Counted from the stretch's first letter, positions 1 through 7,219 are shown. The stretch: DNA of 10,484 nucleotides from Bacillota bacterium (GCA_003511465.1 DOID01000167.1:12920-23403), one strand, 5' to 3'. A program made the numbers and translations. The notes: a model not told the origin generated them from the sequence alone.

Positions 1-1099
1 CTACCACTGCTGCTCTCATCAGATCCTCTGCTTTGGCGGTCTCCCGGGCTGCCAGGTAGTTCATCAAGGCTTTGGTATCAAGTTCTTCAGCAGCCTGAGC
101 GCAGGCTTCCCAGCTGATAATACTTCTAATGATCCGGTCGATCCCTTGCTCTTCATTATCATACGGTCTGACCTGCATGTCATGGCCTTTCCAGCGATTA
201 AATCCAGCCTCCGCAATTAAACCGGCAATGGCAATATTCATTCCATTAACCCTGGTTCCGTGGTCAATATCGTATCTTCCAGGTCCGCCCAGGATAATGC
301 CATCATTATAACCTTGGCTATTCAGGTGCATATGAACCATACCGTCATTGTCTAGTTCTTCCACCGTATCATAAACATGGTCAAGACCAATCATTTCAGA
401 GTGGCCAAACTCTTTGTTGACACCCTTTTTCTGCTTAGAGATTCCATACTCTTCCTCCAAACGGTTAAAGAGCAATAGGGCAGAAGCGACGGTCGGCAGT
501 AACATGGCAGGGTGACCTTCATTGGGCTTTGGTTCAATCCCGATGTACATTAAGCCGCCGGCTTTTTCCTCGTACTTACATAGTCCGGCAATACTTTCCT
601 TTAAGTTTTGGTACATTTGCTTGATGGCGACCGAAGCCAGATCATAGCCGTAGGATCCATTCCACAACACCAAGCTCGGCGCCAGCTTTGGATCTGGGTG
701 CCAGGCTTTACGCATCGTGCCATAGGCCAGATCTACAGTGCTTAAACCCAGTTTTTCCGCAGCTTTTCTTTCCTGTGGATCAAGGGAAGCAATTCCACCG
801 TAACCGAAGTGGCTGTGCGCGCCAGGGGTAATCATCGCTAAATACATTCCGGCGTCGACGAGGGCATCTGCTACTTCAGCAGCATTATTTTCATTGATCT
901 CCGTATCATAATGGACCTCGTAACCTAATTGGACATGATCCGGCATTCTTGGCATAATTTTTTCCTTAACGACCCCGATAACCTCGGCAGAATTGAGTCT
1001 CTTGGCGTCCCACGCCGGACGCATATCAGCCGGAACAAAACCTCCTTTACCGGGACTAAAGGTCCAGCGGCAGACAGCATGCAATGACTTTCCACTCAT
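1..1099 (-). CDS. xylA: Xylose isomerase-family TIM-barrel enzyme, divergent, 3' end cut by window edge
   Basis: The protein probably interconverts D-xylose and D-xylulose in the cytoplasm, the first step of xylose use. The visible 366 residues start at an ATG with AAAGGAGGAG just upstream. Compared from memory with class I (actinobacterial) XylA, it keeps His63, Trp146, the IEPKPNE strand (Glu189, Lys191), Glu230 and His233, the DID pair (Asp277, Asp279) and Asp307. Two expected residues differ: the strand that normally reads HIDLNGQ here reads HMHLNSQ, so His258 replaces a metal-binding Asp, and the Asp three residues after the catalytic His appears to be Thr66. There is also an insertion before the DID motif. 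About 20-30 C-terminal residues should lie beyond the left edge. The gene follows xylB by 29 bases, so the two are surely co-transcribed. The family assignment is strong. The exact substrate is less certain, since a related aldose isomerase is possible. Confidence 0.88.
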   Translation of the reverse strand, partial: MSGKSLHAVCRWTFSPGKGGFVPADMRPAWDAKRLNSAEVIGVVKEKIMPRMPDHVQLGYEVHYDTEINENNAAEVADALVDAGMYLAMITPGAHSHFGYGGIASLDPQERKAAEKLGLSTVDLAYGTMRKAWHPDPKLAPSLVLWNGSYGYDLASVAIKQMYQNLKESIAGLCKYEEKAGGLMYIGIEPKPNEGHPAMLLPTVASALLLFNRLEEEYGISKQKKGVNKEFGHSEMIGLDHVYDTVEELDNDGMVHMHLNSQGYNDGIILGGPGRYDIDHGTRVNGMNIAIAGLIAEAGFNRWKGHDMQVRPYDNEEQGIDRIIRSIISWEACAQAAEELDTKALMNYLAARETAKAEDLMRAAVV

Positions 1100-1105
1100 T
1101 AATTT

Positions 1106-1115
1106 CTCCTCCTTT
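1106..1115 (-). promoter_or_regulatory. Ribosome binding site of the xylA-like gene
   Basis: On the minus strand this reads AAAGGAGGAG, close to ideal anti-16S pairing, six bases before the ATG at 1099. It fixes that start. It lies in the 29-base gap after the xylB stop codon. Confidence 0.85.
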
Positions 1116-1128
1116 AATTTCAGAGCTA

Positions 1129-2616
1129 TTACATTCGTTCCTGCAGAAACTCCAGCCAGCGTTCATATGCTTCCTTATACTTTGGAACCAAACTTTGGTT
1201 CGGCCTGATTGTTTGGAGTGATTCTAATCCGACAAAGGCCTGTTCATAGTCGTCATAGACCCCAGCGCCCAGTCCGGCGCCGCGGGCAGCGCCCTGGGAA
1301 CCATCGGTATTATAGAGTTCGATGGTTGCGCCGGTTACGGAGGCAAAAGCCTCGCTAAAGAGCGGACTCAGAAACATATTGGCATGGCCGGCCTTCACCG
1401 TGCGAATCGCCATCCCCATCTCACACATGATCTGCACACCATAATTGAGGGCAAAAACGATCCCTTCCTGCGCGGCACGGAGCACGTGACCACGCTGATG
1501 GGTGTTGAGATCAAGACCATAGAAAGTAGCGCCGATGTTTTTATTCTCCAGGGTGCGCTCTGCTCCATTGCCAAAAGGAAGAATAGAAAGTCCGTCCGCA
1601 CCTACCCCAGTCTTGGCGGCAAGTTTATTCATTTCGACATAGGAGAGGCCTTGCGCAAAATTGTTCTTCATCCATCTGTTCAGAATACCCGTTCCATTCA
1701 CACATAACAACACACCATAGCGGGCGGCGTCAAGCCTATGGTTGACATGGACAAAGGTATTGACCCGCGACTTCGGATCATAGTTGACCTCATCAATGAC
1801 CCCGTACACCACACCACTGGTTCCGGCCGTAGCCGCCAATTCACCTGGATTTAGCACATTAAGGGAAAAGGCGTTGTTCGGTTGATCCCCAGCCCGATAA
1901 GCGACTTTAATCCCAGGCTTCAATCCTAACTCCTCAGCGGCCTGCGGCGTTAACTCGCCCTGAATCGAAAAGGTCGGGACCGCTTCCGGTAATAGGCTCG
2001 GATCGATTTGGTAATACTCCAAAATCCTTTGGGCCAGATCATTTTGGACAAAATCCCAGAGGATCCCTTCGGAAAGCCCGGACGGGGTTGTTTTAACCTC
2101 CCCAGTCAGCTTCATGGCAATAAAGTCCCCGGGTAACATGGCCTTGTCTACTTTCCGGTAAAGCTCCGGTTCGTTGTCTTGCACCCACTTCAATTTAGAA
2201 GCCGTAAAGTTTCCCGGTGAGTTGAGGAATTGCTGAAGACAAGTCTCTTCACCGATTTCCGCAAAGGCTTGATCCCCAATTTCTACTGCGCGGCTATCGC
2301 ACCAAATGATCGCTGGCCGCAGCACTTCCTGCTTCTGATCAACCAAGACCAAGCCATGCATTTGATAGGAAATACCAATCGCAACCACGTCTTCTAAACT
2401 AACACCGGCTTTTTCCTTTATTTTTGCCGTCACTAGTTTTATATGGTCCCACCACACCGAAGGATGTTGCTCTGCCCAGCCGGGTTTTGGAGCCATAATC
2501 TCCAATTCAGTACCATCCGGCGAAGTGGCAGTCGCCACTATTTTGCCGGTTTCCGCCTCAAGCATACTGGCCTTTACTGAGGAGCTTCCCACATCATAGC
2601 CGATCAGATAACCCAT
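1129..2616 (-). CDS. xylB: Xylulokinase (FGGY family)
   Basis: The protein phosphorylates D-xylulose with ATP to give D-xylulose 5-phosphate, feeding the pentose phosphate pathway in the cytoplasm. It has 495 residues, the usual size for XylB. The N-terminal FGGY domain opens with the phosphate-binding DVGSSSVK (residues 8-15, Asp8). It continues with QMHGLVLVD (85-93) and the IIWCDSRA segment (103-110), which are sugar-kinase signatures. The C-terminal domain carries GDQPNNAF (243-250), with Asp244 as the expected catalytic base, the AGTSG adenosine motif (264-268) and GAARGAGLGAG near 442-452. The ATG is preceded by AAAGGAGGT seven bases away. The gene lies between the ROK regulator (82 bases upstream) and the isomerase (29 bases downstream), the classic xylRBA set. 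No strong promoter hexamers are evident in the 82-base gap; only A+T-rich TATATATTT-like sequence is present. Other FGGY kinases are possible, but the isomerase neighbour favours xylulose. Confidence 0.95.
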   Translation of the reverse strand: MGYLIGYDVGSSSVKASMLEAETGKIVATATSPDGTELEIMAPKPGWAEQHPSVWWDHIKLVTAKIKEKAGVSLEDVVAIGISYQMHGLVLVDQKQEVLRPAIIWCDSRAVEIGDQAFAEIGEETCLQQFLNSPGNFTASKLKWVQDNEPELYRKVDKAMLPGDFIAMKLTGEVKTTPSGLSEGILWDFVQNDLAQRILEYYQIDPSLLPEAVPTFSIQGELTPQAAEELGLKPGIKVAYRAGDQPNNAFSLNVLNPGELAATAGTSGVVYGVIDEVNYDPKSRVNTFVHVNHRLDAARYGVLLCVNGTGILNRWMKNNFAQGLSYVEMNKLAAKTGVGADGLSILPFGNGAERTLENKNIGATFYGLDLNTHQRGHVLRAAQEGIVFALNYGVQIMCEMGMAIRTVKAGHANMFLSPLFSEAFASVTGATIELYNTDGSQGAARGAGLGAGVYDDYEQAFVGLESLQTIRPNQSLVPKYKEAYERWLEFLQERM

Positions 2617-2623
2617 TTTACCT

Positions 2624-2632
2624 ACCTCCTTT
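2624..2632 (-). promoter_or_regulatory. Ribosome binding site of xylB
   Basis: On the minus strand this reads AAAGGAGGT, seven bases before the xylB ATG. The 82-base gap that contains it is otherwise A+T-rich. I see no convincing terminator or classical XylR operator in it, so read-through from the regulator gene is plausible. Confidence 0.85.
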
Positions 2633-2698
2633 CATCAAATCTTAAGGAATTACCTAATTAAATATATAGTGCTTATCCACAAAAAATAGTCTTGCTTT

Positions 2699-3862
2699 TT
2701 ATAGGCCTTCAACAGCTTGATCCAGCACTATCCCAGCCACTCCCATCGCCGAGGCTTTACTGTTGAGTGCGGAAAACTGGATTTCCAGTTCGGTCAGGGA
2801 TTTACTAAGGGTAAAGCATTTGATCTGTTGCAAAATTTTATCATAAATTACTTCCTTCGCCTCCGTCAGTTTGCCTCCCAATACTACCATTTGTGGATTT
2901 AAGCCATTGACGATATTGCCAATCCCAATCCCGAGATACTTCACGATATCATCCGCGACCGCAAGGGCAAGCTCTTCTCCGGCGATCAGCCGTTGGACAA
3001 ACTCATCAAAATCCTTAAGCGCAAGGCCACTCTTTTCTTTATAGCGATTTAAGGCCGCCTTATTCGAGGCAAAGACCTCCCAACATCCGCGCTTTCCACA
3101 TTTACAGGCCGGTCCATCGTACTCCACGGTCATATGTCCAAATTCCCCGGCGTTAAAGGAAGTTCCGGAAAAAAGCCGATTTTCAATGATGATGCCACAA
3201 CCAACGCCCATTCCCACCGAAACATAGATCATATCGGAAACATTGCGCCCGACCCCAAATCCTTTCTCTCCCAAAGCAGCGGCATTCGCTTCGTTTTCTA
3301 CAACAATCGGTGCCTGACATTTCAACAAAGAACGGAGGTTGACGTTTTCCCATTCTAAGTTCGGAGCAAAATCAATAACCCCCGATCGTTCATTGACGAT
3401 CCCTGGTACCCCCAAGCCGATTCCTAGTATTTCATCCATGGAAATCTTATTTTCCTGGGCAAATTCCGGGATTACATCATTCAACACAGTAGCAACTACC
3501 CATTCGCTTTTATCCGTCAACGGGATTTCCTTCGTAGAAACCAAATTCCCGGCAAAATCCAGAAGGACAAAGATAATCCGATCAACTTGAATGTCAATTC
3601 CCGTGGCATACCCCGCAGCAGGGTTTACTTCGTAAAGTAATGATTTCCGTCCCCCGGTTGACTTGGCGGTGCCACAAGTTTTTATCTTACCATCACTTTC
3701 CAACTCATTGATAACCGTTGCTACTGTTGTCGTACTAAGACCTAACTTCTCTGCGATAATCCTTTTTGAAAGGTTTAAGTTATCTTTAATACACTTAAAA
3801 ATCAGTTTTTTATTGGTATTCCTCATCAATTCCTGGTTGATCGTTTTGCGCACAGCTATCAC
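2699..3862 (-). CDS. xylR: ROK-family transcriptional repressor, XylR-like
   Basis: This is a DNA-binding sugar-responsive regulator, most likely repressing the xyl genes until xylose or glucose binds. The 387 residues are typical for ROK repressors. An N-terminal winged helix contains the helix-turn-helix at about 32-51 (SKRIIAEKLGLSTTTVATVI). The ROK sugar-kinase-like domain follows from about 85. It shows GIGLGVPGIV (147-156), NEANAAALGE (190-199), EFGHM (240-244) and the zinc motif CKCGKRGC (253-260), with His243 completing the usual zinc site. The start is GTG with AAAGG five bases upstream. The ATG encoding Met13 is an alternative, but starting there would remove the conserved leading TINQELMR. 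The kinase motif is embedded in a regulator architecture, so catalytic activity is not expected. Naming it XylR rests on the xylB and xylA neighbours; the ligand is inferred. Confidence 0.9.
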   Translation of the reverse strand: MIAVRKTINQELMRNTNKKLIFKCIKDNLNLSKRIIAEKLGLSTTTVATVINELESDGKIKTCGTAKSTGGRKSLLYEVNPAAGYATGIDIQVDRIIFVLLDFAGNLVSTKEIPLTDKSEWVVATVLNDVIPEFAQENKISMDEILGIGLGVPGIVNERSGVIDFAPNLEWENVNLRSLLKCQAPIVVENEANAAALGEKGFGVGRNVSDMIYVSVGMGVGCGIIIENRLFSGTSFNAGEFGHMTVEYDGPACKCGKRGCWEVFASNKAALNRYKEKSGLALKDFDEFVQRLIAGEELALAVADDIVKYLGIGIGNIVNGLNPQMVVLGGKLTEAKEVIYDKILQQIKCFTLSKSLTELEIQFSALNSKASAMGVAGIVLDQAVEGL

Positions 3863-3874
3863 TTTGCCTTTACT

Positions 3875-3885
3875 TTGTATTACAA
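3875..3885. promoter_or_regulatory. Short dyad upstream of the ROK gene, possible operator
   Basis: The sequence TTGTA-T-TACAA is a perfect 5+1+5 inverted repeat 13 bases upstream of the GTG start of the ROK regulator. An autoregulatory operator would fit this position. It is short, lies in A+T-rich DNA and could be chance. I saw no second copy in front of xylB. The rest of the gap (3886-4034) is A+T-rich, and I could not find well-spaced promoter hexamers in it. Confidence 0.2.
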
Positions 3886-4034
3886 CTTCTTTTGTCGGTT
3901 TTGAAAAGACTTTTTAAAAGTTATATTTTAGTGTTTCGCTTTGGATCATTTTTTTCCTGCCTGTTCCAAAAATTTTATTTCTATTTTTTGATTTTGGATT
4001 TTCCATTCGGTAAAACGGCAGCTAAATGACGATA

Positions 4035-4063
4035 AAAGGACCCACCTTCGTGGCGGGTCCTTT
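4035..4063 (-). terminator. Hairpin terminator downstream of the small lipoprotein gene
   Basis: The arms AAAGGACCC (4035-4043) and GGGTCCTTT (4055-4063) form a perfect 9-bp stem, with an interior CC/GG pair around a TTCGT loop. Read on the minus strand, it begins 22 bases after the lipoprotein stop codon and runs into TTTTATCGTCATTT. The T-tract is modest. It would separate lipoprotein transcription from the ROK and xyl genes. Confidence 0.75.
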
Positions 4064-4084
4064 CAAGCAGTCGACAGAATTCAA

Positions 4085-4651
4085 CTAATAAATTAAGGAG
4101 GCGTCGTCGAAATAGACGGTTCCGGAAGTATCGGATGTAAAGAGAAGGAATGCGGTGATCGATTCAATATCCGAGCGGACCCTTTCATTTAATTCAACGG
4201 TATAGGTCGTCCAATCTTTTGTTCCTTCAATCGGAATTTTCCATTGTGTTGACACAAATTGAGCTGCTTTACCCTTAACATTACACCGAATAGCGATCGC
4301 CGCACCCCCGCCGGTAAGATTCTCTGTCTTGATTTTAACCGTTAGCTTTAGCTTTTTCCCTTTAGGGATATTATTCTCTATTGATTGGTACGCATATATA
4401 AAATTATTTTCTTTAGTTATTGTATCGATTTTTATATAACTATTATCGTCTTCTGAGTCTGTAATGTAGGTTATATGGCCGAGTTGCTCTTCTGTAGCGC
4501 CTTGTCCCCATTTCCCCCAACCACTTGGTAACGGATCTCCCGGCTCCCCCTCCTCCATATTCCCGTTTTCCAGTAACTCCACTCCTGCATAGACATACGG
4601 CTCCTTTTTCCCACAGCCGCTCATTAAAGAAATCACAATGATAAATGGCAT
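4085..4651 (-). CDS. Small lipoprotein with carbohydrate-binding-like beta-sandwich domain
   Basis: The protein is 188 residues, predicted to be lipid-anchored outside the membrane. A hydrophobic stretch leads to the lipobox-like LMSGC, with Cys13 as anchor. The rest matches the general pattern of CBM4/9/22-type galactose-binding-fold modules: an opening LLENGNMEEG (26-35), a GW segment (44-45), a central run of alternating beta-strand sequence, TKDWTTYTVEL (144-154) and the closing SGTVYFDDASLIY (176-188). No catalytic domain is present, so it probably binds a polysaccharide or sugar at the surface; this is inference from the fold pattern. The signal peptide as read is short and lacks the usual Lys/Arg start. 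An in-frame TGA lies three codons before the ATG, and no good ribosome site is visible. A GTG ACG AAA start sits one frame away at 4659-4661, as discussed in the findings. The gene is divergent from the MFS permease and ends at a hairpin. Confidence 0.7.
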   Translation of the reverse strand: MPFIIVISLMSGCGKKEPYVYAGVELLENGNMEEGEPGDPLPSGWGKWGQGATEEQLGHITYITDSEDDNSYIKIDTITKENNFIYAYQSIENNIPKGKKLKLTVKIKTENLTGGGAAIAIRCNVKGKAAQFVSTQWKIPIEGTKDWTTYTVELNERVRSDIESITAFLLFTSDTSGTVYFDDASLIY

Positions 4652-4672
4652 TTTTCGTCACTTGAGGATATA

Positions 4673-4678
4673 ATTATA
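4673..4678 (-). promoter_or_regulatory. Candidate -10 box for the lipoprotein gene
   Basis: The minus strand reads a perfect TATAAT here, about 20 bases before the lipoprotein start. The best upstream partner is TTCACC at a long 19-base spacing, so the promoter is only plausible. It lies next to the dyad at 4683-4698. Confidence 0.4.
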
Positions 4679-4682
4679 ACGT

Positions 4683-4698
4683 CCTGGCGGTAGCCAGG
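4683..4698. promoter_or_regulatory. Perfect dyad in the divergent promoter region, candidate operator
   Basis: CCTGGC-GGTA-GCCAGG is a perfect 6+4+6 inverted repeat, G+C-rich within an A+T-rich spacer. It sits immediately upstream of the minus-strand TATAAT (4673-4678) and abuts the probable -35 region of the plus-strand MFS promoter. There is no T-run on either side, so it is a better operator than terminator. The regulator that binds it is unknown. Confidence 0.5.
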
Positions 4699-4726
4699 GT
4701 GAATGACTACTTAATGATGTTATAAA
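4699..4726 (+). promoter_or_regulatory. Candidate promoter of the MFS permease gene
   Basis: TATAAA at 4721-4726 makes a good -10. The only partner at proper spacing is a weak GTGAAT (4699-4704, 16-base spacer), so activation or a dyad-bound factor may be needed. The distance to the TTG start is 54 bases. Confidence 0.35.
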
Positions 4727-4766
4727 GCAATCATGAAATTGCAACCGCAAAAAGCCCCACTGACTG

Positions 4767-4773
4767 AAGGAGG
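4767..4773 (+). promoter_or_regulatory. Ribosome binding site selecting a TTG start
   Basis: AAGGAGG lies seven bases before the TTG at 4781 and is the reason that codon is chosen over later ATG codons. The next in-frame ATG lies too far into the transmembrane region. Confidence 0.85.
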
Positions 4774-4780
4774 AAATTAA

Positions 4781-5971
4781 TTGAACATCCGCGGCAATTA
4801 TAACCATACCCTACTGGCAAGTTACACGGGATTTATTACCCAAGCGATTATTAATAACTTTACCCCGCTCTTATTTATCACCTTTCAAACAAACTACCAG
4901 ATCTCCCTCGAAAAAATAACGTTCCTGGTCACGGCTAATTTTGGCATTCAACTTTTGGTTGATCTGCTTGCCATCCTGTTTGTTGATAAGATCGGATACC
5001 GCATTTCCATTGTTTCTGCTCATCTCTTTGCTGCCGTTGGCCTCTTTGGACTGGGGCTATTTCCCCAGTTGTTTACGGATCCCTATAGCGGCTTGTTACT
5101 GGCAGTCTTTTGTTATGCCATCGGTGGCGGTTTAATTGAGGTTTTGGTCAGCCCCATTGTGGAAGCGTGTCCCACCAAAAACAAGGCCGGAAACATGAGC
5201 TTCTTGCATTCCTTCTACTGTTGGGGTTCGGTTTTTGTGATTCTGGGTTCAACCATCTTTTTTTCCTTAACGGGAGTCGAAAACTGGAAGCTGCTGGCAT
5301 TAATCTGGGCAGTAGTTCCGATGCTCAATGCCGTTTATTTTTCGCAAGTTCCCCTCGCCCCTCTGGTCGAGAAGGACGAAAGGATGTCCTTAAGTGCCAT
5401 GTTTAACACCAAAGTGTTCTGGCTCTTTATCTTGTTGATGATTTGCGCCGGGGCTTCCGAGCAAGCGATGAGCCAGTGGGCTTCAGCCTTTGCCGAAAGC
5501 GGACTTGGGGTCTCCAAAACCATCGGTGACCTGGCGGGACCGGGTTTCTTTGCTGTGTTGATGGGATTAGCGCGCGTCTTCTACGCCAGAATAAGTGAAA
5601 AATATAACTTGATGAAGTTTATGCTCGCTAGCAGCGTTTTGTGTATTATCAGTTATCTACTGGCTGCCTTTTCATCCCTACCTTTGCTTAGTCTTTTGGG
5701 TTGCGCACTTTGTGGTTTATCGGTTGGGATTTTCTGGCCTGGCACGTTGAGTATTGCTACAAGAAATTGTCCCAAAGGTGGTAGTGCGCTCTTTGCCATG
5801 CTGGCCCTGGCGGGTGATGTAGGCTGTTCGGCTGGACCGACGCTGGTCGGGATGGTTTCCGCAGCATTCGGTAACAATCTCAAAATAGGACTAGCCGCAG
5901 CGTTCATCTTCCCCTTCCTGATGTTTACCGGCGTCGCTTTTAGCATAAAAAACAAGGCTAAACCATACTGA
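4781..5971 (+). CDS. MFS permease, fucose-permease-like sugar transporter
   Basis: This is a 396-residue cytoplasmic-membrane transporter of the major facilitator superfamily with about twelve hydrophobic segments. The N half runs from residue 10 to about 190 and the C half from about 208 to 390, joined by a charged loop (VEKDERMS, 196-203). Loop 2-3 carries a reduced motif A (DKIGYR, 69-74). A distinctive FLHSFYCWG (141-149) and the segment around SEQAMSQWASAFAE (226-239) resemble a clade of Clostridia permeases usually annotated as fucose or sugar MFS; I recognise this from family memory only. The substrate is unproven, though a monosaccharide is likely given the pentose genes and the sugar-binding lipoprotein nearby. 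The start is TTG, set by AAGGAGG. The gene diverges from the lipoprotein gene across 129 bases, and its last 14 bases overlap the end of the convergent BTAD regulator gene. Confidence 0.88.
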   Translation: MNIRGNYNHTLLASYTGFITQAIINNFTPLLFITFQTNYQISLEKITFLVTANFGIQLLVDLLAILFVDKIGYRISIVSAHLFAAVGLFGLGLFPQLFTDPYSGLLLAVFCYAIGGGLIEVLVSPIVEACPTKNKAGNMSFLHSFYCWGSVFVILGSTIFFSLTGVENWKLLALIWAVVPMLNAVYFSQVPLAPLVEKDERMSLSAMFNTKVFWLFILLMICAGASEQAMSQWASAFAESGLGVSKTIGDLAGPGFFAVLMGLARVFYARISEKYNLMKFMLASSVLCIISYLLAAFSSLPLLSLLGCALCGLSVGIFWPGTLSIATRNCPKGGSALFAMLALAGDVGCSAGPTLVGMVSAAFGNNLKIGLAAAFIFPFLMFTGVAFSIKNKAKPY

Positions 5972-7145
5972 TTTCTTTATAAAAACGTACCAACTCAAAA
6001 GAGGGTTGCATCCCCATTTCTTCGGCAATGGTCGCAGTAAATGCCGTATACTGCTTCTTTACCGCCAATTGATCGCCCATAGCCGCATAATTCGTTAGCA
6101 GTAGCTGTAATATTTCTTCGGAATATGGTTTTAAATCCATGATTTGTTTGAGATGAAGCACCGATCGGGTATACATTGCATTTTGCAAATAATAAATGGC
6201 TAACTTCTGTTTTAATTCGATATATAAATTTTTCAATTCTTCTTGCACCGGGATCACCCATTGGTAGTCGAGATCCAGAAGATAGTCACCAGTATACAGC
6301 TGGATGGTGGCTTCTAACTCCTCGGCTAAGGCTTTCGTCATTGGTTTGCCTAAAGCAAAAGTGGCTTTTGCTTTGAATTCAAACCGATCGCTCAGGATCA
6401 TCCCCGGTCGAAGCTGATAGCGTTTAGAACCACGAATGATTAGCTCTTCATCGGAAAACTGCTGCAAAAGACGGCGTAAATAATAAAGGGTAGTGTGAAA
6501 CAAGGCCGAAGCGCGCTGCGGATCAAGATCCGGCCACAGATCCTCCATGATCTGATCTGTACTGACCGGTTGATCCCGATGGGCAAGGTAGGCCAAAAGG
6601 TGACGGGATTTAACCGTCCGCCAACAGGCAGCATCAATCTCCTCTTCTTGATGAAAGACCCGAATTGGTCCAAACATTCGGATTCTAAACAGGCATTGGT
6701 CGATCCTTTCGCGGTGAACGGCTTCTGGTTTGAGCCCAAAATCCCCGTGCTTGATGGAGGCAATCGTTCCTAGTACGCTAACATTACTTTTCTTCAGCGG
6801 TGCTTCAAAAGCTAGTTTTCCCAATAAAGCCACCGATTCTTCTAGCCGTTCTTTAGCCTTAAGCTGATCTCCAGTCTCCATTAAGATTGAACTTAGCAGC
6901 AATTCACAAATGGGTGCAAGCACCCCACCCTGCGCCAGAGCATCCTGAAAAGCCTCCTCGGCAATGGTTAGCGCTTCACTCCTTCGTCCTAATTTCAAAC
7001 AAATTAGCGCCAAAAAAGAACGGTTTAAGATCTGCAAAAACTGGTCATTGCCAACGTGTTGCAACAGCTCAATCCCACACGGTAAATAATGGTCGGACAG
7101 AACCAGGGCGCGCTGTTTATTACGCATATAAACAGGATGACCCAT
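5958..7145 (-). CDS. BTAD/SARP-like transcriptional regulator with N-terminal helical repeats
   Basis: This 395-residue cytoplasmic DNA-binding regulator has helical, TPR-like sequence at about residues 15-115 (for example LALICLKLGRRSEALTIAEE, 45-64). An OmpR-type winged helix spans about 153-246 (IRMFGPIRVF, then WRTVKSRHLLAYLAHR, then DQIMEDLWPDLDP, then LYYLRRLL). A bacterial transcriptional activator domain covers about 253-392 (YTGDYLLDLDYQWV, 284-297; IMDLKPYSEEILQLLL, 335-350). In larger relatives this set forms the C-terminal part after an AAA/NTPase, whereas here no ATPase or receiver domain is present. The start is nevertheless sound: AAAGGAGG lies nine bases before the ATG and a TAA directly precedes it in frame. 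It may respond to an effector through the repeats. It is divergent from the solute-binding-protein operon, whose leader carries direct repeats of the kind SARPs bind, so that operon is the best guess for its target. Confidence 0.85.
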   Translation of the reverse strand: MGHPVYMRNKQRALVLSDHYLPCGIELLQHVGNDQFLQILNRSFLALICLKLGRRSEALTIAEEAFQDALAQGGVLAPICELLLSSILMETGDQLKAKERLEESVALLGKLAFEAPLKKSNVSVLGTIASIKHGDFGLKPEAVHRERIDQCLFRIRMFGPIRVFHQEEEIDAACWRTVKSRHLLAYLAHRDQPVSTDQIMEDLWPDLDPQRASALFHTTLYYLRRLLQQFSDEELIIRGSKRYQLRPGMILSDRFEFKAKATFALGKPMTKALAEELEATIQLYTGDYLLDLDYQWVIPVQEELKNLYIELKQKLAIYYLQNAMYTRSVLHLKQIMDLKPYSEEILQLLLTNYAAMGDQLAVKKQYTAFTATIAEEMGMQPSFELVRFYKEISMV

Positions 7146-7219
7146 TTAGCCCTTCCTCCTTTATTCTAGGAAATTACTTATTGACGACAAAACAATGGCT
7201 GATCGAAGACCGTTATTTA

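Noticed and set aside
1384..1707. 107-residue plus-strand open frame inside xylB
   Set aside because: It lies wholly antisense to a well-supported kinase, has no ribosome site and no recognisable domain.
2640..2698. Classical XylR operator or strong promoter before xylB
   Set aside because: The gap has A+T-rich TATATATTT and a short AGG-AATTA-CCT symmetry only. No operator-like long dyad or well-spaced -35 is present.
4443..4661. 72-residue open frame on the minus strand beginning at the GTG at 4661
   Set aside because: It overlaps the lipoprotein in another frame, and its later sequence is Arg/Gly-rich and low in structure. Only its first codons are of interest, as a displaced signal-peptide start.
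4739..4753. cre-like catabolite repression site before the MFS gene (TTGCAACCGCAAAAA)
   Set aside because: It misses a conserved C of the consensus and lacks dyad symmetry. A near match of this quality is expected by chance.
6440..6763. 107-residue minus-strand open frame inside the BTAD regulator gene
   Set aside because: It is another frame of the regulator gene, whose own frame has clear winged-helix motifs across the same bases.
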